Shown here: positions 1-11,261 of the stretch, piece after piece
How the letters are laid out: each line of letters starts with the position of its first letter
Position numbering within the stretch: position 1 is the stretch's first letter
Origin: Escallonia rubra
Taxonomy: Eukaryota; Streptophyta; Magnoliopsida; Escalloniales; Escalloniaceae
DNA: 64,000 nucleotides
Direction: 5' to 3'
NCBI GenBank assembly: GCA_033065855.1
Contig: JAVXUO010001315.1
Location: 62,001 to 126,000, forward strand
Notes under the pieces: generated by a model
Database searches by the model: none
Told to the model about the DNA's origin: nothing
Seen by the model: the letters and a program-made list of their open reading frames with translations, nothing else
Position numbers and translations under genes: made by a program

Positions 1-1654
1 ACCAGAAAGACACCACTAAAGCAGTTAGTAGGCCTTTTGGACTCTCCTTGAAATATCTGCTATGGCAAGCCTTCAATCTGGTGCAACGAAATTGCAAGGA
101 GGAACTGGATCCTTTGTCATGTATAGTAGTCTCAACGGAAAGCAAAAAGAAATGATTGTATTCCAAATAAAATAGGCACGTCTTTCGGTGATGTTCTGCT
201 GCTTTCGAACCCTCACAGGACCACTCTTCAACTACTTCCAACCTATAGATAGGACTCCACAGTCACTGATTATTAAGTGCGTCGTTCGCGACCATCATCA
301 CTTTGCCGGTGAACCAGTACAGAACATTGTCAACCGCCCAAGCTTCCCTTCTGCGCAGACCAGACCGAAAGAGTTCATTACACCTGATCTAGGCCACCGA
401 ATTTTTCCAGACTCTTCTCTCTACGTTAAAAAATAGTGAACCGAACACCAGCGTAATCGTCATAACCGAATCGGTTGCCAAGTTCAGTGCCACCACTGAT
501 ATTATTGTAATCAAAGAATTCCCTCCTGAGCCAAGAAGGTCAGGCATAAATTCCATTTGCAACAACCTTTATCATCTTCAGTCCCCCATAAGTAAGAATG
601 CCTTAAAAATCTACGACATACAGTTAAAGATATATTCTCTTTGATACTGGTTCTTTTAAAACTTGAGATTGCTTGCAGCTGGGTTTCTCTGTGCACCTCC
701 TTTAGCGTCTGCTGTAACCTTTGAGTTATACATACTCTTTGAGAAATGGATTTCATGAATAATAAGATGTCCAAATCTATTACAATAGGATAGGATTACA
801 TTATCAGATTAATTACAATATGAAGTCCAAATTCAAGGTAACCTCAGAGCTAACCAGAGAGCTGAGAATTTCAGTGAAGAACTCGGCTTTTATATAGTTA
901 TATTGATTGTTTGTTAGTTCTAGGGGTAAAGAGTAGATTCATAAGACATTTATTACATTTAACGAGCATGACAAGTGATATAGTTCTCTTTTGCTTATTT
1001 TTTGATTATAAATCAATCTATATGAAAGGTTAACATATACCATTAAAGGGTTACATGAGACAATGCAAAAGTCCTAGACCTCTGTAATGTGTCACAAACT
1101 AAATGCCTAAATGCTCTGTTATCTTGCAATAATTCTTTCCTTAAGAGCATATTTATATCATTGCTTGCGTTCTTCATAAATTAATTATCAAAGACATAAT
1201 GATTCAAGGTAGGATCGTGATTCTACAAACCTTTGGTGATCAGCCACACTACAACCTCAAGATGTACAAGCACATTGCTGGCTTAGGAAGTGGAAGAATA
1301 GGATAAGCCCATTGATTACCTTAGCTAAATTCCTATTTTATCGCCCATTCCGTCCATGTTACCAAGTGTTACCCCATAAAAAATCTCATATGCAGACCAC
1401 TGGTCACATGAAGAATAGCCTATGGTCATGCCTTTTAAGATTCTATGTGTCACACCAATGGCAACCAAGAACTAATCCCTTGCTGATTTGCTGGCATACT
1501 TCCCTCGTGGACAATTTGAACAGTCGATACAAGAAAGTCGAGAATAGGAGCCTCATAGTGCCATGATGGTTGAAGAGAAAGGATAATGGAACATAGCCTT
1601 CAATGTCGAGGGGGTGGGACTGGAATAGTCCTTAGAGCAACATGAGAATTGTAG
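1..1654. other. Unassigned non-coding DNA
   Basis: AT-rich sequence with only short open frames that match no family I recognise and show no intron signals joining them. It may be decayed transposon DNA. I see no gene here. Confidence 0.5.
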
Positions 1655-1889
1655 AAAGAAAACTAGGTACTCATAATACAACTTCATTGCACAACAGAAA
1701 CATGGATCCGGCTCGCATAGTCTCATAGACCGTGGGGCATTTTTTCATGTTGTTTGTTGGCACGTGAGATAGTAATGAGATCCTAAATATTGGTGTACAT
1801 GATTTTACAACCGTATGTATTATATGTGTTCATGCACACGCGTATTCTGGTAAGTCTAAAATACCTTCATTGCTATCATAGCTTCTAAA

Positions 1890-1890
<1 letters not shown>
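1655..1890 (+). repeat. Dispersed repeat, copy 1 (partner at 20264-20480)
   Basis: The stretch around 1755-1880 is clearly similar to 20353-20470. Both contain TGTTTGTTGGC, then GATGAGATCCT or AATGAGATCCT, a TGTGTTCA block, CGCGTATTCT and AAATACCTTCA in the same order and spacing. The shared part is roughly 130-200 bp with many differences, so it is an old repeat, perhaps part of a decayed LTR. No terminal structure is visible. Confidence 0.55.

Positions 1891-1891
<1 letters not shown>

Positions 1892-1923
<32 letters not shown>
1892..1923. repeat. (TA)n microsatellite flanking MULE-1 on the left
   Basis: An uninterrupted TA run abuts the left end of the Mutator-like element. A second TA run abuts the right end (11050-11122). 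The target duplication of the element is therefore hidden in TA sequence. Confidence 0.9.
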
Positions 1924-1925
<2 letters not shown>

Positions 1926-2205
1926 AAAAGCTGATTCGTTGATAGCGCTAGCAAAATAGGAGAAGTTGCAAGCGCGATCTGGTCGTCCATCCCCAGATCT
2001 TTTTTTTTCAAAAGCTGTCAGTCGTTCGCGACACAGTGTCGTGGACGACTTTTTGACCCTGACAACCGTCAGTCAAAAAGTCGTCCGCTACACTGTCTCG
2101 CAGACGACTTTTTTGCCTGACGACTGATACACGTAAGTTTATTTCTGCACATGTCAGAGCTGTCCCCAACACTGTCCGCCGTACAGTATCGCGGACAACT
2201 TGCAC
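1924..2205 (+). repeat. MULE-1 left terminal inverted repeat
   Basis: It matches the reverse complement of roughly 10780-11049. After the outer unique segment come three imperfect palindromes built on CGTCCGC/GCGGACG: about 2027-2052, 2076-2107 and 2174-2200. The second is flanked by AAAAAGTCGTC on both sides, which makes a longer inverted structure. Confidence 0.85.
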
Positions 2206-2820
2206 CAATACCCAAAAGTGACCTAATTCTCAGTTCTTTTTTCTTTATTTTCATCTTCATTAGATTCACTTTCTTCCATTTTCAGCTCCCTTCAAACTTC
2301 GAGTAACACTTGCTTCAAGCTTCACTCAAGCAAGGTAAGTTTGTGAACGGAGAAGTTTTATTTATGGATTGAATGATAAAGAATAATTTTTTTCTAGAAT
2401 GAATGTATAGATATTTTTGGGTTTATGTTTGTTGGGATTTATCACTCTATTCATCAAAGTAATTTTAATTTGTGATGTTCAAGAAATTAATTTGTTAACT
2501 TCAAACAAATTTATTATAGTTAAATTTGAATTTTTTGAGTTTCGTTAACTTCAATAAATTTTAAATAGTTAAATTCGAATTTTTGGAGATTATGTTTGTT
2601 GTATTTTGGCATGATGAATTTGTCTATTTATCTTAGTAATTTTAATTTGTTATGTTCGATAAATTAATAATTGTTAAATTGGAGACACTTTTGAGATTAT
2701 ATTTTGGTATATTTGTCTCCTAAATTGGTCTATTCATCAAGGCAATTTTGATTTGATATGTTCAAGAAATGCCATTTGATAGTTAAGCGTAATCTATTTC
2801 TACATATGTCTTCTTTCACA
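2206..2820 (+). other. MULE-1 leader region upstream of the transposase
   Basis: AT-rich, non-coding. A possible 5' splice site (CAAG|GTAAGT) lies at about 2335, followed by intron-like T-rich sequence up to the transposase start at 2821. It contains repeats of AATTTTAATTTGTTATGTTC-like sequence (2460, 2638, 2746). It is probably the promoter plus a leader intron of the transposase gene, inferred from position. Confidence 0.45.
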
Positions 2821-5058
2821 ATGTCCGATTTCGTGTCGAACTCCAACACCCCCGTAGATGCTAGTGATCCGTATCTAGGATGAACATTTCAAACATTGGA
2901 AGAAGCCGAAGAATGTTTTCGAGCGTATTCATTAAGGGTTGGTTTTGGAATTAGAATAAAGACTACAAGAACAAGCAACATAACAAAAAAAATATGCTCT
3001 CGCTTATACGAGTGTCATAGGGGTAGACCCCTACTACAAAATGAGTCACACGAGTGTAATGATGACAATGAGGAAGAAATAAGATATGCGCGGAGAAGAC
3101 GGGACTGCTTTGCGCGCACGAATTGTCAGGTCAAGATGTTCGTAAGCCATAAACCCAAGCAAGATCATTGGCTTATTACTAGCTTGGAATTGGCACACAA
3201 TCACCCGTTAGTAACCCCTTTTAAGGTGAGTCAGATGCATCAACACAAGAAGATGGGTAAGGTCGCAAGGAGCCTGATTCACACAATGAGCAATGCGCGT
3301 CTAGGACATACCGACATGATTAATGTTCTTGCCCAAAGACGAGCTGCGTATGACCTCAATGATGCTCAATCCACAATGAGCCTATTGAAGCGGATGCAAA
3401 TGGAGGACCCGCAGTTTAACTTTGATTATAAACTTGACGACGAGCATCGACTTAGCACAATTTTTTGGGTCGACGGTCATTCGAGGCTTGCTTATAAGCA
3501 TTTTGGGGATGTCGTGACTTTCGACACCTCATACCGTACCAACAAGTACTCGATGCCGTTCGCTCCTTGCATGGGCGTCAATCATCATTATCACTCCATC
3601 CTGTTTGGGTTCGCCTTGTTAATGGACGAGAGCGAGAGTTCTTTTGTATGGTTGTTTAGGGCGTGGCTGGAAGCAATGAACTTCAAAGCACCCAAAGTTA
3701 TCATCACCGATCAAGATTTGGCAATGAAGAAGGCTATTGCTACCGTCTTCCCAGATACTCGACACAACTTGTGCACTTGGCATATAAGCAACAAATACCC
3801 TGAACGTCTGTATCACGTGTATGCAAAGTATCCAGACTTTAAACAGGATTTTGACAAGTGCGTTAACAAGTCGTTAACGATTGAAGAATTTTGAGGAGAT
3901 GTGGGAAAAGCTTGTTGAGGATTACTCATTGCAAGACCACGAGTGGCTCCAACACTTGTACGAGCTCAAAGAGCAATGGATTGGCGTTTACACGAGAAGA
4001 TATTTTTCTGCGGGCATGAAAATGACGGGCAGGAGTGAATCTATGAATGCCACGTTCAATAGTTACGTGGGTACAACTACCAATTTGAAGAGTTTCGTCA
4101 CATCCGCCCAAAAAACAGTTGCCTCGTTATTCGTGAAATAAAGTGCTGCAGACTTTGCAAGCACGTACAAACAAAGGAGAAGGTTGCTTGAGACCTCGCT
4201 GGAGCTGAACGGTGCAAAAGTCTATACGAAGGAGATCTTCATGCTATACAAGTAGAGCTGCGAAAATTGGGACGATACAATACAAACAAGGTAGCAAAAA
4301 AGTCTACGCGTGAGTACAAGGTTTATTCGCTGATGAATGACCTCGTCTCTGAAAAGCTGCGCAGAATGTTTACGGTGCGCCATGACACATTGACGGATTC
4401 GGTGACATGTGTTTGCAAGAAGTTTGAGTTCTATGGCATCCTGTGTAGACACATTCTGCGGTTTTTCACCCAGAAGAATATCAGGAAAATCCCCGATAAA
4501 TACGTCCTGCCACGGTGGACGAAAGGTGCAAACAGGTTGCACGGTACCATTGCCTTTCTGGAGCATCCGTATACTGACTTTGAAGAATCAGAGACACTGC
4601 GGTATAATCATCTGGTGACAATGTTTACCCGTTTGTCCGTAAAGGGTGCTGCTACAATGGTCGGATATAAACATCTCCTCGAGGTAGCTCAGCAGCAAGA
4701 TCCCATCGTTGACCAGTTCGAATTAGTTTCAATCAGCAATGCGGTGGATGACACTGAGCCTACAACATGATCAGAAGATGATGAGCCGGTTGAGGAAGAC
4801 GACAATGATATCCAGCCTTTGGATCCAATTATATCGCAAACGAAAGGCCGCAAGAGATCTACGCGGATGAAGAGCTCTATTGAACAAGCAACTCAACCTA
4901 AAAAGCTGAGAAGGTGTGCACTGCGCAACAAAATGACCGACCATGACAAGCGGAACCATTACAAGGCATTGAGGATAAGTCCAGGGGGTTTGCAAGACAA
5001 GGAAGAATATGATGCCGAAGATGAGGAAGAAGAAGATGTAGTGGACCTTTATTTGTGA
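2821..5058 (+). pseudogene. FAR1-type MULE transposase, broken
   Basis: Catalyses cut-and-paste movement in intact relatives. The ATG at 2821 opens a short leader. After an in-frame TGA (2881-2883) the FAR1-type DNA-binding region follows (TLEEAEECFRAYSLRVGF, then a Cys/His-containing segment to about 3230). The MULE catalytic core runs about 3440-3830, with first Asp in VTFDTSYRTN, second Asp in VIITDQDLAMKKA, and the CTWHI motif. Then comes a C-terminal SWIM finger (VTCVCKKFEFYGILCRHIL, about 4402-4460) and a basic/acidic tail ending at 5058. Breaks: an extra T in a TTTT run near 3890 shifts the frame, TAA at 4137-4139, a second frame change near 4250, and TGA at 4768-4770. Family identity is secure from motif order; loss of function follows from the breaks. 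The tail is convergent with the minus-strand ULP1 gene. Confidence 0.85.
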
Positions 5059-5107
5059 TAATTTTGTTGTAATAATCTTTTGTGACCATCTTTTCCATTT
5101 TTTTCTC

Positions 5108-6690
5108 CGTCCGCCACATAGTCTAGCGGACGGCGCGGCAGAAACATTTGATCAACACTTAGAATTTTTTTTGTTGTTTAGGACGTCCGCTACACTATCT
5201 AGCGGATAGTGCAACAGAGATATTAGACTTCAACACTTAGAAAACGTCCGCTATACTATGTAGCGGACGGTGCAGCAGAAACATCAGACTTCAGCACTTA
5301 GAATTTTTTTGTGTTTAAAACGTCCGCTACAAAGTGTAGCGGACGGTGCAGCAGAGTCATTAGACTTCAACACTTATAATTTTGTTGGTTGTTTAGGACG
5401 TCCGCTACACTATCTAGCGGACGGTGCAGCAGAAACATTAGACTTCAACACTTTTTGATGTTTAAAACGTCAACTACATAGTGCATCAGAGATATTAGAC
5501 TTCAACACTTAGAATTTTTTAGGTGTTTTGAACGTCCGCTATACTATGTAGCGGACGGTACAGCAGAAACATTAGGCTTTAACACTTAGAATTTTTTTGG
5601 TGTTTAAAATGCCCGCTACATAGTGTAGCGGACGGTGCTGCAGAGTCATTAGACTTCAACACTTAGAATTTTTTTGGTTGTTTAGGACGTCCGCTACACT
5701 ATCTAGCGGACGGTGCAACAGAGATATTAGACTTCAACACTTAGAATTTTTTAGGTGTTTTGAACGTCCGCTATACTATGTAGCGGACAGTGCAGCAGAA
5801 ACATTAAACTTCAACACTTAGAATTTTTTTGGTGTTTAAAACGTCCGCTACATAGTGTAGCGGACGGTGCAGCAGAGTCATTAGACTTCAACACTTAGAA
5901 TTTTGTTGGTTGTTTAGGACGTCCGCTACACTATCTAGCGGACGGTGCAACAGAAACATTAGACTTCAACACTTAGAATTTTTTTGATGTTTAAAACGTC
6001 CACTACATAGTGCATCAGAGATATTAGACTTCAACACTTAGAATTTTTTAGGTGTTTTGAACGTCCACTATACTATTTAGCAGACGGTGCAGCAGAAACA
6101 TTAGACTTTAACACTTAGAATTTTTTTGGTGTTTGAAACGCCCGCTACATAGTGTAGCGGACGGTGCAGCAGAGTCATTAGACTTCAACACTTAGAATTT
6201 TTTTGGTTGTTTAGGACGTCCGCTACACTATCTAGCAGACGGTGCAGCAGAAACGTTAGACTTCAACACTTAGAATTTTTTGGGTGTTTAAAACGTCCGT
6301 TACATAGTGTAGTGAACGGTGCAGCAGAAACTTAGATTTTTTTTGGTGTTTAAAACGTCCGCTACACGGTGCAGCTGAGTCATTAGACTTCAACACTTAG
6401 AATTTTTTTGCTGTTTAAAACGTCCGCTACATAGTGTAGCGGACGGTGCAGCAGAGTCATTAGACTTCAACACTTAGAATTTTTTTGGTTGTTTAGGACG
6501 TCCGCTACACTATCTAGCGGACAGTGCAACAGTCATTAGACTTCAGCACTTAGAATTTTTTTGGTTGTTTAGGACGTCTGCTACACTATCTAGCGGACGG
6601 TGGAGCAGAAACATTAGACTTCATTACTTAGAATTTTTTGGTGTTTAAGATGTCCGCTACATAGTGTAGCAGATGGTGCAGCAGAAACAT
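5108..6690. repeat. Palindromic tandem array with higher-order structure (about 22 units)
   Basis: Units of about 77 bp each start with an imperfect palindrome of about 25 bp whose arms are CGTCCGCTA and TAGCGGACG, followed by a spacer GGTGCAGCAG..CATTAGACTTCAACACTTAGAATTTTTT. Three centre types recur: A (CACTATC), B (TACTATG) and C (CATAGTG), plus a short type (s) lacking the right arm. From 5246 the order is B-C-A-s-B-C-A, repeated from 5765 as B-C-A-s-B-C-A, so a block of about 520-530 bp was duplicated. The same palindrome type occurs in the MULE-1 ends (three left, six right). The array lies exactly between two convergent genes. It has no coding frame of substance. Confidence 0.93.
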
Positions 6691-6937
6691 TGAATTTCGA
6701 CACTTAGAATTTTTCTTACCACGCCATAATATTTTCTTACGACCATCAAACCCAGCAAACATAGCTATCTCAATACTTAATAAAGGCCAAAAATCCAGAA
6801 CACACAAATGGCCAAAAATCCACAACACACAAATAAACCACCACAACACAAAAAAATACATGTCTCAATTGAACTTCGAATAAATTGGTATTTAAAATAA
6901 AATTTTTGTCTTAAAAATAATCGTTTACAAGAAGGCC
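6691..6937. other. 3' non-coding region of the ULP1 gene
   Basis: AT-rich sequence between the last array unit and the ULP1 stop. It contains a local repeat of GGCCAAAAATCCA-AACACACAAAT (around 6784-6840). I see no gene. Confidence 0.5.
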
Positions 6938-8400
6938 TCATTGAGCCGGATTCTCATCCTTAGACGGATGTAGAGTAAACCTAACTGGTCTAGGCCGGCC
7001 TCTATAAATTTTCCAAGTGATTCTATATCTAAAGGCCTCTACTTCTGCTGTGCTCCAGACTGCTGCCTTGAGGCTCTCACCCCGACAAATGTAGTCCATG
7101 TACATGCAGACGAAGACACCACAGTCCGAATGATTAGCTTGCTTGGGCTTGCTTTTCTTCACTAGAACTTAGAGCCGCGGCCTCGCCGGTATATCTAGTT
7201 CACGGAGATAGTGGACCATGGCACATACAAGATTACGTGGAGAAATAAAAAATGGCGTAAGCTACGAGTTAACATTTACAGTACGCAAATTACAATAAGC
7301 ATTAAACAACAATCGTAAGATTACCACATTATCCAACTGGGATTTCCAAAGCTGCTTGAGGGGCATGTGTTTGGTATCGTCGTGGAGACTGTCGAGGACT
7401 GAAATGACCTTCTATGTTGGTCATAGAAAACCAAGTACCAGTGGCTATTATCGAGAAATGGTATTAGGAACAAGTCCGCCTCACGGGCGCTCACCAGACT
7501 ATCCCTAGTAAGAAATGCACGGAGGGCATCAGACTGTTGCCACTGTCTCAAGGTTTGCTTCCCCCTCCCTTCGACCCACTGTTGCCATACTGATACAAGA
7601 ATGGCATGAAAATACGCATCGAATAGAAAAATGCGCGGACGGTCATTCAGGGTGTCCCAACTCCGCGCCCTCTGAATCTCCATGTAGGCAGAGATAACAG
7701 TGTCGGTCAACCAAGCCCGCTGAGCTAGGCTGGACATCTCCCCCCACTCGCAAGTGTAATCCAAGCCATTGGGGCAATCGACAGTATAGTCCGCTTTGTC
7801 CCGAGGGGCCGCGCTAAAGTAACACTCGTGGATTAGCAGGGCTTTTTCTCGCCCTAGAGGCTTCAACGGATGCCCCTTGGGATAAGCAGGGGGGGTCGAC
7901 CGGGGGATATTGCCCTCACTGGGCTTCGGCCGTCTAATATTGCCCTTCCGGGGGGCCGGAAGGTCCCGCCCACGGGACGATGGGCATTGACTCAAAGAGA
8001 TTGATGTCAGCGTATTGCCAGTCTTGTATGACTTGACTCTGAGAGAGGGGTATTGGTTCCGACTCTGGAGGAAGCAAAGCAAATGAGGGGACACTGTACT
8101 CGTCCCATGGCTCTTGAGCCTGTCCCGCTACGAAGGGACCACCAACCCCCTGGCTCACCCCCGATGTCTGCCCTGAGGGATCACCGTATCCCTCGCTCAC
8201 ATGGGGAGGCTGCCACCCCGAATAGTCCATTCTCGGGGAGACGCTCGGAGCGGGCCCGTATAAAAGCGCATAAAATTCCCGCAGCCTTGGGCCAATGCAT
8301 TAGCCCGTTGGGAAAGTTCCGTTCCCATGGAATTCACCAGATCTTGCCGCTCACTCAACTTCTGGAAGAATGCGAGCGAGGCATTAACCTACATCGAAAG
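6938..8400 (-). pseudogene. ULP1-like C48 cysteine protease region, probably the 3' half of a PMD-ULP1 gene
   Basis: C48 proteases cleave SUMO-like conjugates; transposon copies have unknown targets. A leader/linker segment (8375 to about 7934) is rich in Gly, Pro and Ser and begins in FFQKLSERQDLV. The protease part contains the catalytic His in DNSHWYLVFYD (His codon 7441-7443), then, one base out of frame near 7410, the catalytic Asp in VLDSLHDD. A donor site GTG|GTAATC at about 7321 ends this exon. The last exon ends at the TGA at 6938-6940 and carries the Gln and Cys in KQANHSDCGVFVC (Cys codon 7121-7123). The full His-Asp-Gln-Cys set is therefore present, but split by a frameshift. It lies directly downstream of the PMD exons on the same strand, so one fused gene is likely; separate genes are possible. 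Confidence 0.75.
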
Positions 8401-8479
8401 AAATAATAAGCATAACCATAAAACAGACGAGATTGAATGTAAATTAAGAATCAAAGTATCCAATTAAATGCAACTTACG

Positions 8480-10030
8480 AGACCAAATGGCCACTTCTCA
8501 TCGATCTGACCCCTAGGGTGGTACCTCCGCTCTCGTTCAAACCTTATCAGGGCTACTATCTTCTGCGTGATGCAGTAGTACCACTCGTTGTACTGCTCGA
8601 TGCTGATCACGGGGTCAGGCTCGGGCACAATGGCCGCCAGCGTGTCCTGCCAAGAATTCCAGACCTCAATTTCTCGTGCTCACAAGTTGTGCGCATTCAC
8701 CTTGCCAAACCGTCCGACATCCGGTGGGTTCCTGTTAACCCTCATATCTGGGGCATCTTCTGGCAAGCCCTGCAGGCAGTCGAAATGACGCATTGCGTGA
8801 TCTGGCAGCTGCCACTCCGCAACCTCGAAGTGGATTAGGGGTGTGCGCTGCAACCCGGAGAGCATGAAGACGAACGACTCTGTCACCCGTCGCTCGAGAC
8901 GCTTGTACAGTGCCCAACGCACTTGGCCGTGAGATAGCGAGTCGAGCTCCCCCTGATAGAGAGTAATGTTGTGATGGGGATCATCTCTCCGCGGGTAGTG
9001 GCTCTCCCTCCGGCTGTACTCCCAAGCGCACAACCGAGGCCACACATTATCGGTTTCGTCCCTACGGTTGGGTGCGCCGGTAGCAATGTGTTCATAAGAC
9101 CACACCTGAGAACAAAGACAAATTATATTATTACCGAAACATCAAAATTTATTGTCAACCGAATAATAAAAAAATATCGATAACGTAATCAAGATTTATA
9201 TAATATACCTGCAACAGCGAGAGACATGCACATATAGCTTTGAAGTCAGGCATCGTTGCCTTGTGCAATGCTTGATATAAGTACGCAAGAGTTGCTGCAC
9301 CCCAGGCATACTCCCCAACCTCTTGCAGGTTACCCAACAACGGTAAATATTTGCTGTTGACCGTATTCTTTGACGTCGTTGGGAATAGAATTGCCCCTAT
9401 CACCCACAGCAGGAAAGCCTTTGTGTACAGCACAAGCATCCCATCCGTGATGTTCTCCGGCAGTTCCCTATAGGTATCTATTAACCACTTCAACTTTACC
9501 CCACCAGTGCTAAACTGATCGTCAGGTACGGAGGTAAAGAAGTCCCTAGCGGCTCTCTTATTCGTTGCTTCCAACGGAAGAGCAATTACCGGCCGTCCCG
9601 TCACCGGTAACCCTAAGATGAACCCTACATCTTCTAGGGTAATAGCCATCTCTCCAAAATGGAAGTGAAACGTATTCGTTTCACTTCTCCACCTCTCAAC
9701 AAGGGCACCTATCAAGGCCCGGTCAAGTTGTTGAAAGATCTGGCCGTGCGTGAAAACTCCAAACCCAATTCCACGCAGCAATTTTTTCTGTCATCTGTTC
9801 AATTTCCAGGCTACGATATCAGACACTTCTACTGTGTTGAGGAGTGCTCTTTCCTACGAATTAATAAATACAATTTAAGCAAAGAAAAACGGTATACAAT
9901 GTTCGTGAGAATAAGAAAGTTGATAAAATAAGTATCTTACTCCGCCATCCCATATGAGCGTACTGATATGGTTTGCTTGGTCGTATAATACGGAGGGATC
10001 TTCTGGTCCAGGGTTAAACTCTATTTTTTT
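8480..10030 (-). pseudogene. Plant mobile domain (PMD, aminotransferase-like) region of the MULE-1 accessory gene
   Basis: PMD proteins occur in plant transposons and as host proteins (MAIN/MAIL1) acting in gene silencing. Exon 1 ends at 9941 (GGCGGA|GTAAGA) and encodes the usual opening NPGPEDPSVLYDQANHIS. Exon 2 runs from about 9790 to 9209 and includes FHFHFGEMAITLEDVGFILG and GLPVTGRPV, the PMD signature; its donor is CAG|GTATAT. Exon 3 starts at 9107 after TTCTCAG and runs through VWSYEHIATG, the LPDHAMRHFDCLQGLP motif and on to about 8485, ending at GGTCTC|GTAAG. One in-frame TGA (8680-8682) interrupts exon 3, and the reading frame continues as expected on both sides. The start codon is not certain. 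The ULP1 region follows on the same strand. Confidence 0.82.
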
Positions 10031-10084
10031 CCAACTGAAATTATGTCAAAACGTCAAGTTTGGAAGCTTTTGAAAATCGCTCGC

Positions 10085-10189
10085 AAATTACCAACGCTAG
10101 CACATGCATAATACGCAAATTACCAACGCTAGCACATACATAATACGCAAATTACCAACGCTAGCACATACATAATACGCAATACATAC

Positions 10190-10235
<46 letters not shown>

Positions 10236-10297
10236 TAGCAATGCTAGCACATGATTTTCAACCCAAATTACCAACGCTAGCACATGCATAATACGCA

Positions 10298-10357
<60 letters not shown>

Positions 10358-10365
10358 TCCCAACG
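10085..10365. repeat. 33-bp minisatellite and TA/CA microsatellites upstream of the PMD gene
   Basis: Units with CCAACGCTAGCACATGCATA or ..ACATACATA followed by ATACGCAAATTA repeat in tandem from 10091 and again singly at about 10233, 10268 and 10360, broken by (TA)n, (CA)n and a second (TA)n. In the minus orientation this lies just upstream of PMD exon 1, in the likely promoter or leader. Confidence 0.85.
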
Positions 10366-10595
10366 CTAGCACATGCTCAATACATAATAAAAACCATGCA
10401 TAAGATGCAATACTCATAACAACTCTAGATTATGAACAAATAAAGGATTGGTTTGTGAACTTTTCGTGATTGATGAGATGATTAAAGGATTTCTTGGGAA
10501 GAAATTTTGCAGATCTGTTTGCCAACGTCGCTAGAAAAATTTGTGAGAAGAAGGAATGAATAAGAGTATTCGAAGTTAAGTTTTTGTGTATATAT

Positions 10596-11046
10596 ATAAC
10601 CCGTCCGCTACATAGTATAGCGGATAGTAAAGTCCGTCCGCTACACAATGTAGCGGACATAATTTATTTAGTATTTATTCAAATATCGCCCGCTACACAG
10701 TGTAGCGGACCGTGGGGATAAGGACAAAGTAACAGTCGTGGAGGGACAGGACTGATGCGACAACTGTCAGTGGGGATGTGGATGACTTGACCACCGTCAG
10801 GCAAAAATTCATCCGCGAGGCAATGTAGCGGATGACTTTTTGACTGACAGTTGTCAGGGTCAAAAAGTCGTCCGCGACACTGTGTAGTGGACGACCGCGG
10901 AGGGGCAATCTGGTAAAAAATCCCGTCCGCGACACTGTGTCGCGGACGGCTGACAGCTTTTGAAAAAAAAAGATATGGGTCGTCCATCCTGGCCAGATCG
11001 CGCTTGCAACTTCTCATATTTTGCTAGCGCTATCAACGGATCAACT

Positions 11047-11049
<3 letters not shown>
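10596..11049 (-). repeat. MULE-1 right terminal inverted repeat and subterminal palindromes
   Basis: The reverse complement of 10780-11049 matches the left end. Six imperfect palindromes of the CGTCCGC..GCGGACG type are visible, near 10600, 10637, 10688, 10805, 10866 and 10921. The last, with CGTCCGCGACAC arms, is a perfect palindrome apart from its flanks. The three innermost resemble the units of the internal array most closely. Confidence 0.85.

Positions 11050-11122
<73 letters not shown>
11050..11122. repeat. (TA)n microsatellite flanking MULE-1 on the right
   Basis: About 73 bp of TA repeats follow directly on the terminal sequence AACTCCC of MULE-1. Confidence 0.95.
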
Positions 11123-11124
<2 letters not shown>

Positions 11125-11261
11125 GCTTCATAAATGTTGTTACATATGTATAGCAGATTATATTTGCAAATTTTGACCATCAATGAATACTTAAATCAAA
11201 ACATATCTAAATCACTAATTCGAAACCCTAAATCTTTTTGTCTAAAATCTGATTTTGCTAG

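Larger units (their letters stand above)
1924..11049. mobile_element. MULE-1: 9.1 kb Mutator-like element with transposase, PMD-ULP1 gene and palindromic array
   Basis: The two ends are inverted copies. Both share, reading inwards, CGTTGATAGCGCTAGCAAAA, then GAGAAGTTGCAAGCGCGATCTGG, a GGATGGACGAC/GTCGTCCATCC block, a T-run, AAAAGCTGTCAG and repeated CGTCCGC-type palindromes, over at least 200 bp. Long terminal inverted repeats, a FAR1-type transposase and an accessory ULP1 protease are typical of Mutator-like elements, and ULP1-bearing families (Kaonashi-type) are known. Internal order is transposase on plus (2821-5058), palindromic array (5108-6690), and a minus-strand ULP1 region (6938-8400) and PMD region (8480-10030). 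The transposase is broken, so the copy cannot move on its own protein. The target duplication cannot be read because both flanks are (TA)n. Confidence 0.88.

Noticed and set aside
188-436. Short plus-strand frame near the window start as a gene
   Set aside because: No family resemblance, no supporting exon signals, and length within chance expectation.
5108-6690. Regular palindromic repeats with spacers look superficially like a CRISPR array
   Set aside because: Spacers are near-identical and not unique, no cas genes exist, and the array lies inside a plant transposon. It is a tandem repeat.
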